Assembly (NCBI GenBank): GCA_002243285.1 | Contig: CP022585.1 | Coordinates: 1,476,641 to 1,540,640, forward strand | Reading direction: 5' to 3' | From: Candidatus Fluviicola riflensis | GTDB lineage: Bacteria > Bacteroidota > Bacteroidia > Flavobacteriales_D > Crocinitomicaceae | DNA: 64,000 nt | Part shown: piece after piece, positions 18,255-27,127 of the stretch | Layout: each line of letters begins with the position of its first letter | How positions within the stretch are numbered: the stretch's first letter is position 1 | The notes under the pieces: generated by a model | Seen by the model: the letters and a program-made list of their open reading frames with translations, nothing else | What the model was told of the DNA's origin: nothing | Database searches by the model: none | Program-made: the position numbers and the translations under genes

Positions 18255-19222
18255 AGCAGTATACATTGAAGATTTTCCTGTTGGTTGTTTTGGTCATTAA
18301 TTTCGGGTGCGAAAAAGATGAACTTCCCAAGCCGTTTTCTGGTGGAGCTTCGGTCAATACAATCCAGGTCAGCATGGGGAATGATTATGCCAACCAATTG
18401 TTTTTTGAGCTTTCTTCGGCCACTATTGTTTCTCAGAATAACCGCGAAATCTGGGATTTAGGCTTTTCCTGCGCCGCCGATTCACGGCATATTATACTCA
18501 ACAGTTCCAAATACATGGCGCTGAGCATCACTTCCGAAACCGATCTTACTGCTGTTACATCTTCTACACCGGTTACATGGAAATACGATGATCCGGCGGG
18601 AGCGGAAGATTCATCCGCTTTCTTAAACTGGGAACTCAACAAAGTTTATATACTGGACCGCGGCGTTTCGATATTGGGACAGCAAATCGGGAAAATGAAA
18701 ATGCAAATCACCGCCATCGATGCAACCGGTTATACGATTCAATGGGCAAGCACTTTGGATTCACAAACAATCGAAACGACTTTTGTTCCGAAAAACAATG
18801 ATTACAACTTTACGTTTTTCTCTTTCGCCAGTAATCAAACGGTAGGTGTTGAACCGCCGAAACAGGAATGGGATTTGTGTTTCAGCAGTTATACCTATGT
18901 GTATGACGACGGAACGCCTTATCTCGTAACAGGAGTGTTATCCAACAGAAATCTGGCTCGCGTGATCGAAAGCGAATTGTCGTTTGATGACATTGATCTA
19001 GCCTACGCCGAAACGGCCATTTACACTCCGGACATCGACATCATTGGCTACGATTGGAAATTCTACGATTTTGACCTGGCAACCTACGTGATCCAATACG
19101 ACAAAGTCTACGTAATCAAATCGGTGGAAGGATTGTATTACAAATTGCGTTTCCTTGATTTTTACGACCAGAACGGGAACAAAGGCGCGCCAAGCTTCGA
19201 GTTGCAGGAGATTGTGCCGTAA
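18251..19222 (+). CDS. hmuY: HmuY-like haem-binding lipoprotein
   Basis: Seen: 323 residues. Lipoprotein signal MKQYTLKIFLLVVLVINFGC with C20, followed by EKDE. HmuY-type segments are REIWDLGFSC and, later, EWDLCFSSYTYVYDDGTPYLVTGVLSN, which parallels the segment in the first haem gene (DWDLYFNQY...). There is no T9SS domain. Known: canonical HmuY is an outer-membrane lipoprotein haemophore. Inference: the surface-anchored partner of the T9SS-sorted paralogue, closing the operon. It overlaps hmuR by 4 nt. Confidence 0.88.
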   Translation: MKQYTLKIFLLVVLVINFGCEKDELPKPFSGGASVNTIQVSMGNDYANQLFFELSSATIVSQNNREIWDLGFSCAADSRHIILNSSKYMALSITSETDLTAVTSSTPVTWKYDDPAGAEDSSAFLNWELNKVYILDRGVSILGQQIGKMKMQITAIDATGYTIQWASTLDSQTIETTFVPKNNDYNFTFFSFASNQTVGVEPPKQEWDLCFSSYTYVYDDGTPYLVTGVLSNRNLARVIESELSFDDIDLAYAETAIYTPDIDIIGYDWKFYDFDLATYVIQYDKVYVIKSVEGLYYKLRFLDFYDQNGNKGAPSFELQEIVP

Positions 19223-19317
19223 TTCACCTCAACGCTTACGCTATTGCGACTCCGTCGGTGAAAGCGTGGTGACTTTATGGTGAATATTTCTACTTTTAGA
19301 AATTCAAACCAACTTCA

Positions 19318-19797
19318 ATGCAGGATAAAATTACGTTTCAGTTTGTCAGCGAACCGTCTGACGTTAATTTCGGAGGAAAAGTACACGGAGGATCGGTGAT
19401 GAAATGGATCGATCAGGCTGCTTATGCCTGTGCATCGACATGGTCGGAAGGATACTGCGTAACGGTTTACGTTGGCGGAATTCGTTTTTTTAAACCCATT
19501 CATATCGGGAGCTTGGTAAAAATTCAGGCCCGTGTCATGTATACCGGAAAATCCAGCATTCACATTGCCGTTGATGTGTATTCACGTAAAATGGCAGCTC
19601 CGAAATTCGAGAAAACCACGCATTGCGTGATCGTTTTTGTAGCGGTCGACGAAGCGGGAAATCCTAAACCGACACGTCAATGGGTTCCTGATACAGAACG
19701 TGAACGACACCTGGAGCAATATGCCTTGAAACTGATGCAATTACGCAAAGACATCGAAGCCGAAATGGATCCTTACCTGAAGGATTATTTGGGGTGA
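19318..19797 (+). CDS. Acyl-CoA thioesterase, hotdog fold (YciA-like)
   Basis: Seen: 159 residues. The hotdog core shows DVNFGGKVHGGSVMKWIDQAAYACA near the N-terminus, with the Asn-Gly-Gly and Asp arrangement of YciA/BACH-type thioesterases, and GGIRFFKPIHIGSLVKIQARV. Known: these enzymes hydrolyse acyl-CoA to free acid and CoA. A helical C-terminal tail (RERHLEQYALKLMQLRK) extends beyond the core. It stands alone after a 95-bp spacer following the haem operon. Confidence 0.9.
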   Translation: MQDKITFQFVSEPSDVNFGGKVHGGSVMKWIDQAAYACASTWSEGYCVTVYVGGIRFFKPIHIGSLVKIQARVMYTGKSSIHIAVDVYSRKMAAPKFEKTTHCVIVFVAVDEAGNPKPTRQWVPDTERERHLEQYALKLMQLRKDIEAEMDPYLKDYLG

Positions 19798-19888
19798 TTA
19801 AAATTCATTTTTCACGAATACAATCCTAATGGTAGGAACAATGAATGTGATAATTGGATTGAGATTCTGATAGTCAACGATTACGGTT

Positions 19889-20257
19889 CTAAAAAAGATC
19901 AATTTCTCCTTCTACCATCAACCTGTACCTTCCCGGATTTACCTCACCGAAAGACACAATCACCAATGGTTGATGCTTCTTGAACGGATCTTCTATCCAA
20001 AATAGTTCTACACCATTTTCATTGCAATAACTTCCGGTGATCCCGTTACTTTTTTTCGAGTTGATAGCCTCAATCAACCATGCAAATTCAGAAGCCAAAA
20101 GGTGTTTCTGCAAAGAATGCAATGGATGCTCAATAAAAAGACTGACCGAAACGAGAATCGTATGACCTGAATCACTGACAAACGACCATTCATTTTCCAG
20201 CTCATCTTCACCACCATCGAATAAGAGGATTGGATCAGTTTTTAGGCGGAAGTACAC
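19889..20257 (-). CDS. Candidate immunity protein for the TNT-domain toxin
   Basis: Seen: 122 residues, acidic, with no signal peptide or membrane segment. Its ATG lies inside the toxin gene and the two overlap by 23 nt, the tight coupling common for toxin-immunity pairs. I do not recognise the family. Inference: a cytosolic inhibitor of the upstream TNT enzyme, by analogy with IFT of Mycobacterium tuberculosis and immunity proteins of T6SS Tne effectors; the call rests on position, size and acidity, not on similarity. Confidence 0.6.
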   Translation of the reverse strand: MYFRLKTDPILLFDGGEDELENEWSFVSDSGHTILVSVSLFIEHPLHSLQKHLLASEFAWLIEAINSKKSNGITGSYCNENGVELFWIEDPFKKHQPLVIVSFGEVNPGRYRLMVEGEIDLF

Positions 20258-20852
20258 TGTCTGTTACGATTAAATACTTGTTGGTAATCAGCGTGTTGAT
20301 TTTGTCGTTGAACTGGTATTGCATCCCCATTCCCGGTTCACCAAACCACGGAATCGCTTTCCCGGCTTTTACATTTGGAATTTCCTTGAGGACTTTGAAT
20401 TGGTAATAAATACTGTTTTTACTGCTCTGAGGCAATGCCCGCGAACCGAATGAAGCTCCCTGCGGCGCTACAAACGTTCCCCACAAACTCCCGTAACGGT
20501 CCAGTTTGGTATTTGGTTTCAGTTTCACAATCGATACACTAACAAATCCCGACGCCGGCGGATAACCGCCATTGAGTTTGTTGTCGTTGACCATGGTTTC
20601 CAGGGCGCTCCATTTTTTGTTTTTCCACAAATCCCACATCGAGGGTTGAAATTTGGCCTGTACAGAATCCAGCGGAGTTAGCGCCACAAAACTCGTATAA
20701 CTTAAACCACGAACAATCGAATCTTTTCGGGGGCCGGTTGGAACCGAAAGTGGAGTAGATGAAGTGGTGGTTTGCTGAGCAGTATCAACAAACGAAAAAG
20801 TCGTTGCGATCAGTAGCAAGGCAGCAAAAGCCGCGGTGAATCTCAGTTTCAT
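20235..20852 (-). CDS. Exported TNT-domain protein, predicted NAD(P) glycohydrolase toxin
   Basis: Seen: 205 residues with a Sec signal at 1-25 (MKLRFTAAFAALLLIATTFS). Residues 97-197 match the TNT/DUF4237 pattern in order: GYPPASGF, KLDRYG with R119, GTFVAP, SRALP with R138, a YYQFKV strand, AIPWFGEPGMGMQYQF with Q178. Known: TNT domains of M. tuberculosis CpnT and related effectors cleave NAD(P)+, and the Gln of the GxGxQY motif is catalytic. There are no extra delivery, Rhs or T9SS domains. Inference: a small exported NADase, possibly used against competitors or prey. The downstream overlapping gene is its likely immunity gene. Confidence 0.85.
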   Translation of the reverse strand: MKLRFTAAFAALLLIATTFSFVDTAQQTTTSSTPLSVPTGPRKDSIVRGLSYTSFVALTPLDSVQAKFQPSMWDLWKNKKWSALETMVNDNKLNGGYPPASGFVSVSIVKLKPNTKLDRYGSLWGTFVAPQGASFGSRALPQSSKNSIYYQFKVLKEIPNVKAGKAIPWFGEPGMGMQYQFNDKINTLITNKYLIVTDSVLPPKN

Positions 20853-20870
20853 AGTGGTGTTTTTTTGTTA

Positions 20871-21398
20871 TTAATTCAGACTCCTTTTAAAACAGTCTGC
20901 AATTTTAGTAATTCTGTTTTGATAACCTCTCGGAATTGAAAATACAATTTTTTCTTCAGGTTCAACAGTTCCGTATGGATTTTCAATAATCACCTGTTCA
21001 ATGGCGAGCACAGCCAGTCTGGCCAGCAATTCTTCCGGAAGCCCTACTGTATTGAACGGAAACAAATGGTCTTCTACCGTTCGCTCTTTCACCTCCGGTT
21101 GCGTCATTTTAATGATGTAATCAGAGCTGTCAATGAATACGAACCGAATGCTGATGACTGAATCGAGGACAATTCTTCTGGCTTTGCTTTTGAAATTATT
21201 TTCTATTTCGAGAAACAATGAACCATCTCTTTGAATAAAAGACATGTTCAGTAAATTCGGAGCGCGATCAAGGAAGCAAGTTGTTTTGGTGTGGATTGTA
21301 GACCCATCCGTTGGCAAAGGCATGTACTTCTCACAGTCAGACTTTTGAGAAAATGCTGGTGAACAAGCCAATGTAAACAAAATCAATAGATACTTCAT
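20871..21398 (-). CDS. Secreted protein of unknown function, first gene of the toxin unit
   Basis: Seen: 175 residues with a signal peptide (MKYLLILFTLACSPAFSQ) and no further membrane segment. C-terminal basic stretch RGYQNRITKIADCFKRS. I do not recognise the family. It ends 18 nt before the TNT gene on the same strand, so co-transcription is likely. It might help deliver or fold the toxin, or be unrelated. Confidence 0.75.
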   Translation of the reverse strand: MKYLLILFTLACSPAFSQKSDCEKYMPLPTDGSTIHTKTTCFLDRAPNLLNMSFIQRDGSLFLEIENNFKSKARRIVLDSVISIRFVFIDSSDYIIKMTQPEVKERTVEDHLFPFNTVGLPEELLARLAVLAIEQVIIENPYGTVEPEEKIVFSIPRGYQNRITKIADCFKRSLN

Positions 21399-21469
21399 GT
21401 AGCGTTTAATTGGTGTAAAGCTACAAAATTTAGCATACCCGTTTTATTATCAATACAATGAACCGGTTA

Positions 21470-22513
21470 TCAATGCTTTACAATGATCTTCTGCCTGTTA
21501 GCATTGTTGAGACACAAAAAGTAAATTCCTTCACTCAATCCCGAAATTTCCAGTTCATTCATACCTTTTTCGAGCTGACCGGTACGAATGGTTACTCCGG
21601 ACATGTCTGTTAGCTGGTAAATTCCTGCTTCGGTTTGCATGGTAATCCGATCAGAAGCCGGATTGGGAAACACGGTTGTTAGTACGTTACCGTTGCTGAC
21701 TGCAATTGTCTCATGCAGCGTCCATTCACCGTTGAAATCGGTTTGGCGCAAGCGATAGTAAGTTAATCCGCCGGGATTTCTATCGGTAATGAAATAAGAT
21801 GTTATTTCATTCGTACTTCCCGAACCGTTTACCCGTTCAATTTCCGAAAAATCAGACCCGTCAGCAGACTTTTCTACTGTAAAAAAATCATTATTCAACT
21901 CGCTCGAGGTGGTCCAGTTAATCTGGTTTTCGTTTTCCAATGCTTCTCCTTCAAAAGACAGTAATTCCACCGGAAGCCCACAGACAATGGTTTGCGTACC
22001 GCCAGCCGTAATGGTGGCAGCCGTTTCCGAACCGGTAATCGTGGTCATAGCAATCGTGAGCGGATTTACGATAATCGTGTGCCCGTTCACCGCACCTGCC
22101 TGAATGTCGACTGTAATCCAGAAATAACGCGTAACCGGCGACGGAGAAACGGTATAGGAAAAAGCAGGAAAGGTATGCGCTCCGGGGCCGAGTCCGGCAG
22201 TGATGGTTGCCAGCAGGTTGCTCGTATTAAATACCGAGAAATTGGTCTGATACAGTTTGAAGTTTACGATATCGCCTGCAACGTACGTTCCGCTCGTTAT
22301 AAATCCGGCAAGCCCGGTAAAGACCGGATTGACGGCAGTAGTAGAATTGAAGGCAAATCCGTAAACAGGGACATTGATCGTGCCACATGTCCGACTCGCC
22401 GCAGCAACCTGGTTGGGCGTATACAGTTGTTCCACCTGGCCAAAAACAGCTCCTGAAGTCAACCAAAAACAACAAACAACATACAATGAAGTGCGTGAGA
22501 AAAAACAGTTCAT
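21470..22513 (-). CDS. Secreted T9SS cargo protein of unknown function
   Basis: Seen: 347 residues with a signal peptide ending in AVFGQ. The middle is a beta-rich region of unrecognised family containing TRYFWITVDIQAGAVNGH. Then comes the linker often found before T9SS domains (LLSFEGEALENENQINWTT, WTTSSELNNDFFTVEKS), and a C-terminal type A sorting domain (VFPNPASDRI ... GIYFLCLNN ... KIIVKH). Inference: an exported or surface-attached protein. Confidence 0.85.
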   Translation of the reverse strand: MNCFFSRTSLYVVCCFWLTSGAVFGQVEQLYTPNQVAAASRTCGTINVPVYGFAFNSTTAVNPVFTGLAGFITSGTYVAGDIVNFKLYQTNFSVFNTSNLLATITAGLGPGAHTFPAFSYTVSPSPVTRYFWITVDIQAGAVNGHTIIVNPLTIAMTTITGSETAATITAGGTQTIVCGLPVELLSFEGEALENENQINWTTSSELNNDFFTVEKSADGSDFSEIERVNGSGSTNEITSYFITDRNPGGLTYYRLRQTDFNGEWTLHETIAVSNGNVLTTVFPNPASDRITMQTEAGIYQLTDMSGVTIRTGQLEKGMNELEISGLSEGIYFLCLNNANRQKIIVKH

Positions 22514-22759
22514 TCCCCTATCAGTTTAGTTTAGAGAAGCTGAATTTAGGAAACCTTTCGTAATCCAACAACTCCTTTGGTTCATTATTAATAAAAAGGA
22601 GGTTTAAGGGTTAGAAAAGAAAGTGATTGTATATGTTTTTGTGAAGAATAAGCTTTTCTGTTTGTACCATGTTACTTTAACAACTGAAACTTACATTAGA
22701 ATGGACTTTAAAATAGTTCACATCAATTCATTGAAATGGAAGAAACTCTAAAGAACCTG

Positions 22760-24136
22760 CTACTCCTTTATGAAAAGTTGCTGATATTCATTATTCCCCG
22801 AAAATACATGAATAAAATAACTGCCGGGTACAAGTGTTCTTACATCAATATCCGTTGAAACATCTTCTTTCAATAACACCTGTTGACCTGAAATACTAGT
22901 GATTATGATTTTATCTACAGGATTTGAACCACTTATATGAAGGTGTAGTTGCCCATTGACAGGATTCGGATACACTTCCAGGCTAAACTTATTTTCATTC
23001 AAATGAAGAGAACAATTCATAGAATCCATGGCCTGAGGCGTTCCATAATGCATGGTTGTTGTTCCCAATCCTAATTGTCCGTGTGAATTTGCTCCCCAAC
23101 TATAAATTACACCATTCTGTATAGCGGTGCTGTGTGCCAGCCCGGTAGAAGGCAGGCTCCATGAAGCTGTATTATTGATCAATACAGGTTCGGTCTGATC
23201 GATTGTTGTACCATCGCCAACCGTGCTGCCAAACGTGTTAAGTCCCCAAGCCCAAAGAGTACCATTCGTTTTAGTAGCCATATAAGTCACTTGACTTCCC
23301 AGGCCTACTTCTTTCCAGTCACTTTCAGTTCCAAGCTGCTGGGGACTTGTCAGGTAATCATCTTGTATGTCAAATGCATTTCTTCCCCAATACCACAACG
23401 TGCCATCTGTTTTGGTAGCAAGGCATCGGGTTGACATCCCGGCATTGATTGATATCGCTATGTAATTCCAGTTGGTATTTGTTCCAACCTGAACAAATTG
23501 ATGCTGATCCACTGTGCTTCCAATTCCAAGCTGCCCGACATCATTGCTGCCACAGCTCCATAATGAACCGTCGTTTTTAAGCGCAAGCGCACAGTTATCA
23601 CCAACAGAAACCATCTTCCAATCGGAATCCGTTCCTGTTTGTGCTGGAGAAAGAACATTGTCCCATCCTCCGTTTCCTTGTACCCCTGCATTATTCCAAC
23701 CCCACGACCATAAGGTTCCATTGGTTTTAATAGCTTTGGTATTTCCAAATCCGGCAGAAACGTATTCCCAGTCCGAATCGGTACCCACCTGAACAGGTAC
23801 TAAACTGTTATCTGTTGTTCCGGTTCCAAGTTGTCCATAATCATTTCCCCCCCAAGCCCACAAGGTTCCATTTGTTCTGATACCAAAGCCAAAGCCGGCC
23901 CCGACAGTCACAAATTTCCAATCTGAATCGTTGCCGATTTGTGTTGGAGCGATACAATTGCTTTCCTGCGATCCATTACCTAATAATCCCCCTTGGTTAA
24001 AACCCCAATTCCAGATTGTTCCATCCGATCGAAGTGCGGCAGTTTGGTCATAACATGATTTTACGGTTTCCCAACACTGTGCATTGGATTGATGAATGGC
24101 CACAAAAATAAATGTGATAAAGAAGAGATGTTTCAT
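22760..24136 (-). CDS. Secreted RCC1-repeat beta-propeller with T9SS sorting domain
   Basis: Seen: 458 residues from the ATG at 24136, where a signal peptide begins (MKHLFFITFIFVAIHQSNAQ); an upstream ATG lacks one. At least seven RCC1-type repeats follow, each with a W-x-WGxNxxGQLG motif (LWAWGGNDYGQLGTGTTDN, SWGANSHGQLGLGT). The last 75 residues are a type A T9SS domain (VYPNPVNGQLHLHIS ... GSYFIHVFSG ... QLFIKE). Function unknown; extracellular propellers of this type are common in this group. Confidence 0.9.
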   Translation of the reverse strand: MKHLFFITFIFVAIHQSNAQCWETVKSCYDQTAALRSDGTIWNWGFNQGGLLGNGSQESNCIAPTQIGNDSDWKFVTVGAGFGFGIRTNGTLWAWGGNDYGQLGTGTTDNSLVPVQVGTDSDWEYVSAGFGNTKAIKTNGTLWSWGWNNAGVQGNGGWDNVLSPAQTGTDSDWKMVSVGDNCALALKNDGSLWSCGSNDVGQLGIGSTVDQHQFVQVGTNTNWNYIAISINAGMSTRCLATKTDGTLWYWGRNAFDIQDDYLTSPQQLGTESDWKEVGLGSQVTYMATKTNGTLWAWGLNTFGSTVGDGTTIDQTEPVLINNTASWSLPSTGLAHSTAIQNGVIYSWGANSHGQLGLGTTTMHYGTPQAMDSMNCSLHLNENKFSLEVYPNPVNGQLHLHISGSNPVDKIIITSISGQQVLLKEDVSTDIDVRTLVPGSYFIHVFSGNNEYQQLFIKE

Positions 24137-24319
24137 TCCGTTATGGTTTAGTCTGTTGATATGATACAAGTACGCCCCACGGATTGAAAAGGTTGCTTGG
24201 GTTTTGGGAAATCTTCAATTGGGATAGAAGAAAGGGGGGAGTTGAGGAAAAAACTAGTGTTGAAAAGCGTCTCTTTTCTGAACTTACAACAGCAAAGTTT
24301 GAACATTCTCAAGTTGGAG

Positions 24320-25363
24320 TCAAATTCTATTAGTATGGTATCTTTTTTCATAATAACTGCAAGTCTGCTGAACTTCACACAGTGCTGAAAAATTTAAAAA
24401 TAGGTTCCACTTTTTATTGTAATCTTGATAGGAACAGTGTAAAATTAAATCCCTATCATCCTTAAATCTACCTTTCAAAAAATCCAATCTAGTATTTATA
24501 TCTACCATTGCATACTCATCATCTATTATTTGGAAATCATGTACCATGTTTCTAGCGCGATATCTTTGATCCGTTATCAACTCCAACCTGGTTAAGTCAA
24601 TTTTGTAATCTTTTTTCCAGCTTACATTTCTTAGCAATGAGTTCAATGAAGTATACTTTTCTTCCGAAAAGTTCTTAAGATCATGGTTTTCTGCTAGAAA
24701 AGTAGCCAGTTGGCGTACCATACCTTCAATTGTTGTCATGATAAGGAGATTACATGCCCGGTATAAATTCATATCATAACACTTTAATGCTTCATCTATT
24801 GAATTTTCAAAACCGGAATACCTGTCAGTGGATTTTAAAAAAGGTATTACTTTCAACTTTACATCATTGAGTAAATCTGGTAAATGTTTTCCCAAATCAT
24901 CTAAATCCAAATCACCTCTACCAATACCAATTGCTTGTGTTACTGTTATTTTTGGAGCCCACAGAATATTCGCAGCAATGGCTGAGTGAAATGAATTTTG
25001 AATAAGGAAAATTATATCTGGTTCAAAAGGTATTGTTCGCATAACTGGAAGATTTGATTTTTGAATTTCATCACAGGCTTCAATTAACTTATCTAGGGTT
25101 AATAATCCCATTAATTCCGATATGTAAATAGTGAGATTCTCAACACAATTCTCAGCCTTATATTTCTGTCTAGTCGTCAAATTCTCAATTCCAGGTGCCT
25201 CAGCTAATTCTACAATTTGATTCATGCATAAGTTGATAGTTTCCTTAATTTTTAATTCGCGCATCCTGCATAATGCCTGAAAATCATCTTCTACGCTAAG
25301 TACATACTCTGTTTCTAATTTTTCAAGTATTTGTGCAATTGTTATTGTTTTAGAGAATTTCAT
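24320..25363 (-). CDS. Helical cytosolic protein with HEPN-like R-x5-H motif
   Basis: Seen: 347 residues, no signal peptide, strongly AT-rich codons unlike the flanking genes. Residues 188-225 resemble the first HEPN helices (EALKCYDMNLYRACNLLIM, IEGMVRQL). Near residues 267-276 RYRARNMVHD provides R269-x5-H275, the spacing of HEPN ribonuclease motifs, although the classic RNxxxH form is not exact. Known: HEPN proteins often act in toxin-antitoxin and anti-phage systems. Inference: possible RNase in an accessory island with the neighbouring gene; the family call is tentative. Confidence 0.6.
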   Translation of the reverse strand: MKFSKTITIAQILEKLETEYVLSVEDDFQALCRMRELKIKETINLCMNQIVELAEAPGIENLTTRQKYKAENCVENLTIYISELMGLLTLDKLIEACDEIQKSNLPVMRTIPFEPDIIFLIQNSFHSAIAANILWAPKITVTQAIGIGRGDLDLDDLGKHLPDLLNDVKLKVIPFLKSTDRYSGFENSIDEALKCYDMNLYRACNLLIMTTIEGMVRQLATFLAENHDLKNFSEEKYTSLNSLLRNVSWKKDYKIDLTRLELITDQRYRARNMVHDFQIIDDEYAMVDINTRLDFLKGRFKDDRDLILHCSYQDYNKKWNLFLNFSALCEVQQTCSYYEKRYHTNRI

Positions 25364-25558
25364 TGATTGTAGGTTACTTAAAAAATGAGTCTAATGCAGT
25401 ATTTTTTTAACCTCTAAAATAACAAAATCAGACAAAATCACCTTTAGGATTCGAATATTGGGATCAGTGTGAGCGGGAGAGCGAGTATTGAGGGAAAATG
25501 ACAAGAGTCGAACACCTTGGATGAGTATTAATGGTAAATAACCAATATGTTATCAATG

Positions 25559-26500
25559 TTAAATAGGATCTATGTACTCCGTAGGTCGATTTGTATTCAA
25601 AATACGTACGAATTCCTCCCGAATTAAAAATATTTTATCGCTTCCCTCGGTATCACATTCATAATCACTGTTAATCTGTTTGTAATATTTATAATTAGCA
25701 TCTTCAAAGTGTACGCTTAATAGCTGACATGATAGGAGAATATAAGTAAATGAATCCATCATAAAATAAAACAACATATTCATATCGGTGTTTTGAAGTG
25801 AATTGGTAGTTGCGCCAAAATGTTCGTATTTTGAATAAAAGAAGAAGCCGATATACAAATTATCTAAATCAAACTTCTTTAACAGGTCACTATTGCGAAT
25901 TAACTTTATGATTTGTGAGGCTGATGGATATGGTTTAGGTAACACGTTCTTTGTCGGATTGTCATAATTCGCTGGCTCGTTTTTAAAGTATGGTGGATAA
26001 AGAGCCCTCCAATCATCTATACTTTTTATGCCTTGTTCTCTTGTGAAAACCCCCGAATCTGTGAGAGCTTTTATATGTCTAAGACCAGTATGTATGTGAT
26101 CTGCTAACAGAGAAGACGCGGTTTCTAAATATTCGTCTTCCTCTGGAGAAGGACAAGATCTCACCTTAGAATGAACATCTTCTAAGTAGAACTGTGAAAT
26201 GACATCGGACAAACAAGCTCTTACAATAAGGCCTATTGAATCTTCTACAAATGGACTTTCCTCCCATTGTTTCAGCAAAGGTATTATTACTTCTATCCTA
26301 TTGATATGACGTTCAAAAATGTTAATTTTTATGAACATTGGTTCCTTGAAATGATCTGTAGGAATGCCCTCTAGTAATTTTCTTCCAACAGGTATCACAT
26401 CTTCTAACAATTTTATCAATTGGTGCAACTGAAGTTTTGAGTTTGATGTTAGAAGTTTAGTTGAAGACAGTTTTTTTTTCTCAAGCCGCCAATCAGACAT
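25559..26500 (-). CDS. AT-rich island protein of unknown function, helical
   Basis: Seen: 313 residues, no signal peptide, helical and charged, in AT-rich DNA like its neighbour. A segment near residue 228 (FFFYSKYEHFG) recalls the helix-plus-His motif of DUF5677-like proteins, but I cannot assign it. It is 195 bp upstream of the HEPN-like gene on the same strand, so the pair may form one accessory module. Alternative: two unrelated transferred genes. Confidence 0.7.
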   Translation of the reverse strand: MSDWRLEKKKLSSTKLLTSNSKLQLHQLIKLLEDVIPVGRKLLEGIPTDHFKEPMFIKINIFERHINRIEVIIPLLKQWEESPFVEDSIGLIVRACLSDVISQFYLEDVHSKVRSCPSPEEDEYLETASSLLADHIHTGLRHIKALTDSGVFTREQGIKSIDDWRALYPPYFKNEPANYDNPTKNVLPKPYPSASQIIKLIRNSDLLKKFDLDNLYIGFFFYSKYEHFGATTNSLQNTDMNMLFYFMMDSFTYILLSCQLLSVHFEDANYKYYKQINSDYECDTEGSDKIFLIREEFVRILNTNRPTEYIDPI

Positions 26501-27025
26501 ATAAATTATTTATTAAGTTTTCAAGCATTTTTTTTCATTTAAACAAAGTGGTGGAAAATCAGGATTTACCTCATGCGTTTCGGCTAGCGCAAATCTTTGA
26601 TCGGAGGAACAAAGGGTTTCGGATAACATAATTATAGAGAACTTGTATATCTGCGTAACTCTAATTTACAACTGATTAATATCGATTTTAACCATGAATT
26701 TCCGTAATCGTAGTGAATAGTTTTCGTTACATTATTACCTCAATAGTAGACAATAATCCTGAAAAATAGCGAAGTGTTTAAAAATTCCTGAAAAGAAATT
26801 GAGCCTGAAAGCCAACAGGATTCGAACCGCTTTGACTAATTGGAAAACGGAATGAAATCAATGGTTTGCGGGAGATTTGACTTATCCTCTCCCTTAATCC
26901 CTCTCCAAAGAGGGAGACTAAATTCATTCTTCGAACACGAATCTCACACTCAGTCCTCACACTCGTCCCTGAAAGAAAAAAGCGTTGATGGAGCAGTGTG
27001 AGTGTGAAGTGTGGGTTAAGAGGGA
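26501..27025. other. AT-rich spacer with repeat fragments, no gene
   Basis: No convincing gene. It holds a TCCCTC/GAGGGA hairpin within CTCTCCCTTAATCCC text at about 26886-26922, imperfect inverted words around CACACTC (about 26943-27024), and a tRNA T-loop-like string near 26820 that does not fold. The spacer separates the AT-rich island from the SBBP-repeat gene. Confidence 0.6.
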
Positions 27026-27069
27026 CAAAAAGAAAAAAGCGTCACTATCGTAACGCTTTTTTCTTTTTG
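27026..27069 (-). terminator. Bidirectional hairpin terminator
   Basis: The stem pairs AAAAGAAAAAAGCGT with ACGCTTTTTTCTTTT around a short loop near 27044-27050. Long A and T tracts on both sides let it act in either direction. It lies downstream of the minus-strand gene ending at 27128. Confidence 0.75.
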
Positions 27070-27127
27070 TGAACCCTTCACCACAAAATTCAAACACTTT
27101 GTGATTTATTTTTCAATACAGAACAAC

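Noticed and set aside
26810..26850. String resembling a tRNA T-loop (GGATTCGAACC), possible tRNA or attachment site.
   Set aside because: The flanking bases do not pair as a T stem and no other cloverleaf arms are present; no second copy was seen.
26778..26960. Short minus-strand frame in the repeat-rich spacer.
   Set aside because: Its text is a reading of the TCCCTC hairpin and neighbouring repeats, with no supporting start signal.
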